12,676 bases of DNA, from assembly GCA_964395975.1 (NCBI GenBank), contig CAYNBZ010000057.1, forward strand, positions 1 to 12,676, given 5' to 3'. The notes below the pieces were generated by a model. The model was given only the letters and a program-made list of their open reading frames with translations, did not search any database and was not told the origin of the DNA. The stretch comes from Avimuribaculum sp964395975. GTDB taxonomy: Bacteria > Bacteroidota > Bacteroidia > Bacteroidales > Muribaculaceae. Positions within the stretch are counted from its first letter, which is position 1. Each line of letters starts with the position of its first letter. The translations under genes and the position numbers were made by a program. This document shows, one piece after another, positions 8,102 through 12,676 of this stretch.

Positions 8102-8506
8102 TCATCTGAGTTTTTTAAAGGCATAAAAATACATTATCAATGTTGCGCATACAACACCTACGCTGTCAGCAAACAGGTCGGTGGCATCCATGCTTCGACC
8201 AAGATTCATGTATTCTTGGAGAAATTCGATAATCCCTCCAAGGACGATTGCAGCCACTGATATCGCAATTGTTTTTTTTGCTTTTGGGCGGTGAGGGTAT
8301 ACGATTTTCCAATAATCGAACAGATAAGAAAGTGTCAATGCGAAGAACATTAAAAAATGCACCACCTTGTCGGCTCCTTCAAAATAAAAAATGCCGGGAT
8401 CCTTGATCGGTTGCGGTGCCAGACAAAGATAAAGGACAACCAATGTAATTAATACCGAAAAGATACCAATTGGAATCTTTAGCAATAATTTAAGCATAAT
8501 ATCCAT
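8102..8506 (-). CDS. VanZ-like family membrane protein
   Basis: A 134-residue integral membrane protein with about four helices (roughly 7-30, 46-64, 78-97 and 110-130). The conserved VanZ-family (PF04892) features are present: DKVVHFLMFFALT (46-58), then GGIIEFLQEYMNLGRS (90-105) and MDATDLFADSVGV (106-118), with the acidic and histidine residues typical of the family. The family is named after the teicoplanin-resistance accessory protein VanZ, but most chromosomal members have no proven role, and no resistance is implied. It is a single gene with its own promoter. The ATG at residue 4 is an equally possible start. Confidence 0.82.
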   Translation of the reverse strand: MDIMLKLLLKIPIGIFSVLITLVVLYLCLAPQPIKDPGIFYFEGADKVVHFLMFFALTLSYLFDYWKIVYPHRPKAKKTIAISVAAIVLGGIIEFLQEYMNLGRSMDATDLFADSVGVVCATLIMYFYAFKKLR

Positions 8507-8523
8507 ACTAATATTTCTCGATG

Positions 8524-8554
8524 CAAAAATAACAATATATGTTGTAAAAAGAAA
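8524..8554 (-). promoter_or_regulatory. Bacteroides-type promoter of the VanZ-like gene
   Basis: On the minus strand TATTTTTG (8531-8524) fits the TAnnTTTG -7 box exactly, with TTTC (8554-8551) 19 bases upstream in place of the -33 TTTG. It lies 17 bases before the VanZ-like start codon, a normal leader length for this phylum. Confidence 0.5.
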
Positions 8555-8725
8555 AAGGATAGCGATATGTTCAAAATAATGTGTAGAAATAATATTTTGG
8601 TATTAAATTAGATGACGTGACCATGTACTTATGTGTCAAATGATTGTTAAATGTGTATCGGGTGATGCAAGAATTTTTTGATTCTCGGTTTTATAAACGT
8701 AAATGATTAATGAGAATACGTGATT

Positions 8726-9475
8726 ATGAAAAATAAAATCTTCTATGCAATGTGCTTGGCAAGTGTTGCATTGGCTGCGGTTTCGTGTAACGATGATGAC
8801 GATTATCCTTACACCATAAATGCACTTGTGACCGTTAAGCCGATAGAGGTAAACGATTGTTATTTCCAGCTCGATGAAATTACCACGCTTTATCCTGTCA
8901 ATTTGTATGATGCACCATATGGAGATAAGGAAGTGAGGGCTTTGGTGAATTTTAGCGAGGCAGAGGGAACCACGGGAAATTTCACCAAAAATGTATATGT
9001 AAACTGGATTGACAGTATCAGGACAAAATCTACAGTTCCGACACTTGGAGATCTGAATGATGAAACATACGGTAATGATCCCATAGAGATTGTAAATGAT
9101 TGGGTGACAATAGCCGAAGACGGATATCTGACGTTACGTTTCAGAGTATTGTCGCAGCAAACCGGCGGCATCCACTACGTCAACCTATTGACAGATGTAG
9201 ATGAAAGCGACCCATATACTGTGGAATTAAGACACAATGCCATGGGAGATGTTTCGGGAGTGCCTACCGATGGAATGATTGCGTTCAACCTTAGCCAGTT
9301 GCCTGATACTAATGGCAAAACAGTTAAATTAACCTTACAATGGAAAGGTTATGAGATTGATAAGTCAGTGACTTTTGATTTTTGTACGCGTAAGAGTTCA
9401 ACTTTACAGGAGGATACAGGAATCGAAAACAATGTACCAATTGATGTGAAATCAATCGGAGTGGATATAAAATAG
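8726..9475 (+). CDS. NigD-like surface lipoprotein
   Basis: A 249-residue lipoprotein resembling the NigD family (NigD_N/NigD_C) of Bacteroidales. The lipobox AVSC places the lipidated cysteine at 21. It is followed directly by NDDDD, an acidic patch like the lipoprotein export signal that sends Bacteroidota lipoproteins to the cell surface. The N-terminal part (about 27-60, including TINALVTVKP and YFQLDEITTLYPVN) and the C-terminal beta-rich part (VNDWVTIAEDGYLTLRFRVL, about 123-142; VKLTLQWKGYE, 200-210) match the NigD pattern as I remember it. NigD genes were named from a bacteriocin-type operon, but most members are unlinked to bacteriocins and their function is unknown. The frame extends to a GTG at 8720; the ATG at 8726 gives the better signal peptide. 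No consensus promoter is clear in 8507-8725. Confidence 0.75.
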   Translation: MKNKIFYAMCLASVALAAVSCNDDDDYPYTINALVTVKPIEVNDCYFQLDEITTLYPVNLYDAPYGDKEVRALVNFSEAEGTTGNFTKNVYVNWIDSIRTKSTVPTLGDLNDETYGNDPIEIVNDWVTIAEDGYLTLRFRVLSQQTGGIHYVNLLTDVDESDPYTVELRHNAMGDVSGVPTDGMIAFNLSQLPDTNGKTVKLTLQWKGYEIDKSVTFDFCTRKSSTLQEDTGIENNVPIDVKSIGVDIK

Positions 9476-9603
9476 ACTTAGAATTACTTTCATTAATAAT
9501 TTATCCAAGCAAACGTAGAATACAAAGAGGGATAAAAAGAGAACGACGCTTAACGCTTTTGTATATTGATGCCGTGTCTAGTGGGAATATTAAAGTAATA
9601 TTG

Positions 9604-9611
9604 TATTTTTG
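9604..9611 (+). promoter_or_regulatory. Candidate -7 box before the DUF4840-like lipoprotein gene
   Basis: TATTTTTG fits TAnnTTTG and lies 22 bases before the start codon, but the -33 position (GTGG at 9581-9584) does not resemble TTTG. Either this is a weak sigma-ABfr promoter or the gene depends on another sigma factor. The 9476-9633 spacer has no convincing terminator for the NigD-like gene. Confidence 0.3.
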
Positions 9612-9633
9612 AAGATATGAAAATAAAAAAGAT

Positions 9634-10182
9634 ATGAGATATTGTATTTTGTTAATGATTGTGCTGTGTTCCTTCTCGACACTGTTTGTTTCTTGCAGTA
9701 ACGATGATGGGGCAATCGGTCCATTGACTGCCGAAAGCGTGAAAGGCGTGTATGACGGAACATTGGTGGTAGGAAGTGGAGAAGCTGAAAATGTGGTTTT
9801 GACAGTGGGTGACAGTATTGTAATCCCTGATTTTGCGGTCGATTCGATTGTCAGATATGCTGTGCCACAAGAATATTTCGATGAAGCTGTGGCATCGTTG
9901 AACGCGGTAGAATTGACGATAGATTATTCTGTGGAAATATTCGGATTGAACATGTTTATGGAACTATCGCCCCGGCCGCTGTCATTCGTTGTGGGGTATG
10001 GCGGCGTGGAACATGAAGTGGATGCCGTATTGTATGCCGACGATACCGGTGTTTATAATGGAAGCGACTATTCGCTTTCATTTGAGGTGCTTCTGAGTAG
10101 CATGACACTTGATGGAACTGATGTGTCTGTTTCTAAAAGCCTTTCATATCAGTTTGATTTGTATAAGACAGAGAGTGAATAA
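9634..10182 (+). CDS. DUF4840-like surface lipoprotein
   Basis: A 182-residue lipoprotein. The signal peptide ends FVSC with the lipidated cysteine at 21, followed by SNDDG, again an acidic surface-export type signal. The mature part opens with LTAESVKGVYDGTLVVGSGEAENVVLTVGDSI, which matches my memory of the Bacteroidota DUF4840 family: a 'VKGTYEGT' strand followed by a 'TVG' strand. It continues as alternating beta strands to the end and has normal length for that family. Function is unknown. It follows the NigD-like gene on the same strand by 158 bases and is followed by a terminator hairpin, so it is probably transcribed separately from the sigma factor. The family call is from memory and moderate in strength. 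Confidence 0.62.
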   Translation: MRYCILLMIVLCSFSTLFVSCSNDDGAIGPLTAESVKGVYDGTLVVGSGEAENVVLTVGDSIVIPDFAVDSIVRYAVPQEYFDEAVASLNAVELTIDYSVEIFGLNMFMELSPRPLSFVVGYGGVEHEVDAVLYADDTGVYNGSDYSLSFEVLLSSMTLDGTDVSVSKSLSYQFDLYKTESE

Positions 10183-10253
10183 ATATAATTTATAGGTTTA
10201 TCTTGCCTAATCTAAAAACAGAGTAATGTTAGTTATAATTTGAAGGATGATGG

Positions 10254-10296
10254 AAGGTTGCATGGCGGGCAAAGCCTTATGCCATGCAACTTTACC
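10254..10296 (+). terminator. Hairpin terminator between lipoprotein and sigma factor genes
   Basis: Arms 10254-10266 and 10281-10293 pair over 13 positions with one G-T wobble, and a smaller GGC/GCC hairpin with an AAA loop (10268-10276) sits inside. The stem ends in TTT and a T-rich stretch follows. It lies about 70 bases after the DUF4840-like stop and about 75 before the sigma factor ATG. An attenuator in a long sigma-factor leader is the alternative. Confidence 0.65.
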
Positions 10297-10370
10297 CATT
10301 TTATATTTACAGAATTTGGAAAGGGATACGACTGCATATTGTAAAAAATAAGTAATGGCATGATTACCGG

Positions 10371-10952
10371 ATGAAAGAAGAAGCTGTAGAACAGAAGCTG
10401 ATAGAAGATGTCTGTGATGGGAATGCTATTGCTATGAGGAAGTTGTATGATTGCTATGCGGGCTATCTGACGGCAATCGCCACACGGTATATACCAAATG
10501 ATGATGACTTGAAAGACGTTTTGCAAGAGAGCTTTGTGAAAATATTCACAGCCATACGGAATTTCAAGTATCAGGGACGTGGATCATTGAAAGCATGGAT
10601 GTCAAGGATTGTCATCAATGAATCGCTCGATTATATAGACAGCCACAAGCGTGATGAGGCACTTGTACATGAAATTGGGGAGAATGACGATGATATTGAT
10701 GATGTTGCCGATGACTGTGATTATCCCGATATAGGAAATGTGCCGATGGAGGTTGTGTATGACTTGGTAAGACATTTACCCGACGGGTATCGAAGTGTGT
10801 TTAATTTATATGTGTTCGAAGGTAAGAGCCATAAAGAAATAGCTCGGACACTCGATATAAAAGAAAGTACTTCGGCATCGCAATTGCACAGAGCCAAATC
10901 GATGCTTGCACGACAGATAAAAGAATATTTGACAACACACAAAGGAATTTAA
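10371..10952 (+). CDS. ECF-type RNA polymerase sigma factor, partner of the downstream dual-membrane anti-sigma protein
   Basis: A 193-residue extracytoplasmic-function sigma factor with only regions 2 and 4. Region 2 (about 20-95) includes DLKDVLQESFVKIFTAIRNF (46-65) and GSLKAWMSRIVINESLDYI (71-89), the core-polymerase and -10 binding helices. A very acidic linker (about 101-120) follows, then region 4 (about 126-188) with the helix-turn-helix KSHKEIARTLDIKESTSASQ (152-171) for -35 recognition. Its TAA stop (10950-10952) shares its last base with the ATG of the next gene, so the pair is translationally coupled, typical for a sigma factor and its inhibitor. By analogy with the Das1-Dma1 pair of B. 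thetaiotaomicron it should be held by the anti-sigma N-terminus until an envelope signal arrives. A TTTG (10315-10318) with TATTGT 18 bases on is only a poor promoter match, so autoregulation from a non-standard promoter is possible. Confidence 0.9.
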   Translation: MKEEAVEQKLIEDVCDGNAIAMRKLYDCYAGYLTAIATRYIPNDDDLKDVLQESFVKIFTAIRNFKYQGRGSLKAWMSRIVINESLDYIDSHKRDEALVHEIGENDDDIDDVADDCDYPDIGNVPMEVVYDLVRHLPDGYRSVFNLYVFEGKSHKEIARTLDIKESTSASQLHRAKSMLARQIKEYLTTHKGI

Positions 10953-12262
10953 TGAAAATGGAAGAACGGTGGTTAAATGACTTGAAGAAACGTTCAAATG
11001 ATTATGAACGTGATGTTCCCGCAGGTTTGTGGGATGATGTGTTGCAAACATTGAAAGAGCGAGGTGTAGTCAATGATAAACCCACTCGTAATATGGCTCT
11101 GTTATGGAGGCGTTGGGGTGTAGCGGCTGCTGCAATATTGGTGCTTGCCGTAATAGGATTCATTGCCCTGAACAATACCGTGGTGCAAGATGATGTGGCA
11201 AATGATAGCGTGGTGGCCGAGGTTGTTGATAACAGTGATGTTGAGGATGATGCCTTTTCATTGCCTGAAACACGGAAAAAACAAGCAGAACAGTTGGCAA
11301 CAAATTCCATAGGCGTGGGGCATGTTGCAACAAATGGAATGGATGCTGTAATCATTGATGAAGATGATAAAATTGAACCGACAGATAACGATGTAGATAC
11401 AGTTGCCACTGCCAAAAGCGACGACATGGTAGCTGTAGGCCGAATTGGAAGCGAGGGTGATGGAAATGGACAGAAGCGGTCGTTGTTGGATGGCTATGCA
11501 ATGCCGAATCAATATAACGATCTTTACCGTCGCATGGAAATAAAATCGAGGCAAGACAATGCCAATCGAGGCAAGTGGAGTGCCGGCCTGTATGCTTCAA
11601 ATATGTCGGGTGATAATAATTCATCGATTGGTTACGGAGATTTAAGTTTGACATCCAATCCGTTCAGTGTCATGCCAAAGCAAGAGAGTTGGACAACGAA
11701 TGCCCTTGCCAATATATTGTTTAATAATCTTGATGAGCCGACAGAAACAGAAATCAGTCATCAATTGCCTGTGAAGATTGGTGCCTCGGTGAGGTATGCA
11801 ATAACCAATCGTTGGGGTGTGGAAAGCGGATTGACATATACTCTGTTGAAATCAAACCTTACATCGGGTGGGGAATCTGATTATTATGCTACCAATCAGA
11901 CACTTCATTATTTGGGAATACCTGTAAAATTGAATTTTGCCGTATGGCAGAACTCGCGTTTCCGTGTTTATGTAAGTGCCGGTGGGGTAATGGATATTCC
12001 GTTATCGGGAAAAGCTGAAACAAATTACATAAACAATGGATATGTTGTGGCTTATGAAAAAGAAGATATCAATATCGACAGGTTGCAATGGTCGGTAACC
12101 GGTGCTGTGGGTGTACAATACAATATCATCGGCAATATCGGGGTGTATGTCGAGCCTGGGTTTGCCTATTATTTTGATGACGGAAGCGATGTGCTGACCA
12201 TATACAAGGATAAACCTTTTAATTTTGACTTGCAAGTAGGGTTGCGCTTCAGTTTCGAATAG
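10952..12262 (+). CDS. Dual membrane-spanning anti-sigma protein (Dma-like): anti-sigma N-terminus, one TM helix, outer-membrane barrel
   Basis: A 436-residue protein with an unusual build. Residues 1-50 are a short cytoplasmic region with the motif WLNDLKKR...VPAGLWDDVLQTL, as seen in Bacteroidota anti-sigma-like proteins next to ECF factors. Residues 52-55 are basic and 56-73 form one hydrophobic helix with no signal-peptidase site. About 74-206 is a long acidic, low-complexity linker (many Asp, Glu, Val, Asn). From about 207 (KWSAGLYASN) to the end is a small beta-barrel of the PorT/OMP_b-brl type, with strands such as VKIGASVRYAITNRWGVESGLTYTLL (274-299), FRVYVSAGGVM (337-347), WSVTGAVGVQYNI (380-392) and the closing FNFDLQVGLRFSFE. 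The helix should sit in the inner membrane and the barrel in the outer membrane, with the linker crossing the periplasm. This matches the Dma family described in B. thetaiotaomicron. TAATG overlap with the sigma gene supports the chosen start. Confidence 0.82.
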   Translation: MKMEERWLNDLKKRSNDYERDVPAGLWDDVLQTLKERGVVNDKPTRNMALLWRRWGVAAAAILVLAVIGFIALNNTVVQDDVANDSVVAEVVDNSDVEDDAFSLPETRKKQAEQLATNSIGVGHVATNGMDAVIIDEDDKIEPTDNDVDTVATAKSDDMVAVGRIGSEGDGNGQKRSLLDGYAMPNQYNDLYRRMEIKSRQDNANRGKWSAGLYASNMSGDNNSSIGYGDLSLTSNPFSVMPKQESWTTNALANILFNNLDEPTETEISHQLPVKIGASVRYAITNRWGVESGLTYTLLKSNLTSGGESDYYATNQTLHYLGIPVKLNFAVWQNSRFRVYVSAGGVMDIPLSGKAETNYINNGYVVAYEKEDINIDRLQWSVTGAVGVQYNIIGNIGVYVEPGFAYYFDDGSDVLTIYKDKPFNFDLQVGLRFSFE

Positions 12263-12340
12263 ATAATAACCATTCTTTCCAAAGGCTTGTACTTTTAAAA
12301 AACAGCACAGGGTCAATTATTACTTAATGAATGCCCTTAT

Positions 12341-12367
12341 GTAGGGACATTTACTGAATATCCCTAC
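12341..12367. repeat. 27-base palindromic intergenic repeat
   Basis: Perfect 7-base arms GTAGGGA (12341-12347) and TCCCTAC (12361-12367), plus ATT/AAT inside after one C-A mismatch, around a 5-base loop. The related half copy at 109-125 has G at the mismatched place, which would restore pairing, so the ancestral unit was probably a longer perfect palindrome. It directly abuts the start of the recognisable DUF6371 remnant. It could also act as a terminator or mRNA-stabilising stem for the gene ending at 12262. Confidence 0.5.
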
Positions 12368-12676
12368 AAAGTCGGTACGTCAAGGATGTGGAACGGTTCG
12401 ACCGTGTTCTGGCAGATAGGCCGGGACGGCAATGTGCGTGCAGGCAAGATATGGGCTACGATGCCGTAACCAGGCACCGGATTAAAGAGCCTTTCAATCA
12501 AGTCAACTGGGTCCATTCTGTAAGAAAAGTACCGGATTTCCACATGAAGCAGTGCCTGTTCGGTGAACACCTGCTTTCGGACACCTCCACCACCAAGACC
12601 GCAAAGCCTGTAGCCATTTTTGAGAGCGAGAAGACGGCACTGGTTGCCGCCCTGTTCATCCCTGATTTTATATGGC
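12365..12676 (+). pseudogene. DUF6371-type (mobile-element-associated, toprim-like) gene remnant, 5'-truncated and frameshifted
   Basis: Translation from 12365 gives YKVGTSRMWNGSTVFWQIGR and on to GKI, then meets a stop at 12467-12469. Dropping into the next frame at about 12450 restores the family pattern: GYDAVTRHRIKEPFNQVNWV, then VPDFHMKQCLFGEHLL and VAIFESEKTALVAALFIPDF, running to the window edge. One missing base in the Ile codon at 12449-12450 explains the break. The text matches the middle of DUF6371 proteins, which lie in Bacteroides conjugative or integrated elements and have a toprim-like fold; the ESEKTAL motif is characteristic. The N-terminal zinc-ribbon-like part, about 130 residues in intact members as I recall, is absent. 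G+C is visibly higher than in neighbouring genes, consistent with transfer. Whether the 3' part continues beyond the window is unknown. Confidence 0.8.

Noticed and set aside
8102..8506. Glycopeptide-resistance gene vanZ
   Set aside because: VanZ-like domain proteins are common chromosomal genes with no resistance role shown, and no other van genes are present.
8720..8725. GTG start two codons upstream of the NigD-like ATG
   Set aside because: The ATG at 8726 gives the standard MKNK signal-peptide start; the GTG adds only two residues.
10315..10342. Standard promoter for the sigma factor (TTTG, 18 bases, TATTGT)
   Set aside because: The -7 box lacks the TTTG half and spacing is one short of the usual 19, so it is mentioned only in the gene entry.
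12364..12570. A minus-strand open frame opposite the DUF6371 remnant
   Set aside because: It is the reverse shadow of the remnant, whose two-frame forward translation matches a known family.
1..12676. CRISPR arrays, tRNA or rRNA genes, intact insertion sequences
   Set aside because: No regularly spaced repeats, no tRNA-like cloverleaf or rRNA sequence, and no transposase frame were recognised on either strand.

Overview
The window looks like chromosomal DNA from a gut-type member of the Bacteroidales. The evidence is the gene content: a NigD-like lipoprotein, a DUF4840-like lipoprotein, a PF14905-type TonB-linked receptor, and a DUF6371 remnant of the kind carried on Bacteroides mobile elements. 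Two promoters also fit the Bacteroides pattern (TTTG-like box, 19 bp, TAnnTTTG). Genus cannot be fixed from the sequence alone.

Left part (about 1-5260, minus strand): one operon reads leftward. A Bacteroides-type promoter at 5228-5258 precedes a 59-residue two-helix membrane protein (5022-5201). This is followed by dxs (isoprenoid precursor synthesis, GTG start), then trkA, which overlaps dxs by the ATGA motif, then trkH. TrkA and TrkH together form a Trk-type potassium uptake system. A strong hairpin with T-runs (51-102) ends the operon and may also end a gene entering from the left, of which only about 13 codons are seen.

Middle (5260-8510, minus strand): a stand-alone TonB-dependent outer-membrane receptor (carboxypeptidase-like domain, plug, barrel; no SusD partner) and a VanZ-like small membrane protein. 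The VanZ-like gene has its own promoter and an 18-bp AT-rich hairpin behind it.

Right part (8720-12262, plus strand): two surface-type lipoproteins (NigD-like and DUF4840-like), a hairpin terminator, then an ECF sigma factor whose stop codon overlaps the start of its partner by one base (TAATG). The partner has a cytoplasmic anti-sigma-like N-terminus, one inner-membrane helix, a long acidic periplasmic linker and a C-terminal outer-membrane beta-barrel, so it should span both membranes. This matches the Dma/Das (dual membrane-spanning anti-sigma / associated sigma) architecture reported recently in Bacteroides thetaiotaomicron in connection with outer-membrane vesicle control. It is the most interesting system here. 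The two lipoproteins are plausible targets or cargo, but this is inference.

Right edge (12340-12676): a 27-bp palindrome abuts a 5'-truncated, frameshifted DUF6371 gene remnant of higher G+C, running off the window. A related half-copy of the palindrome lies at 109-125 near the left edge, suggesting a dispersed intergenic repeat.
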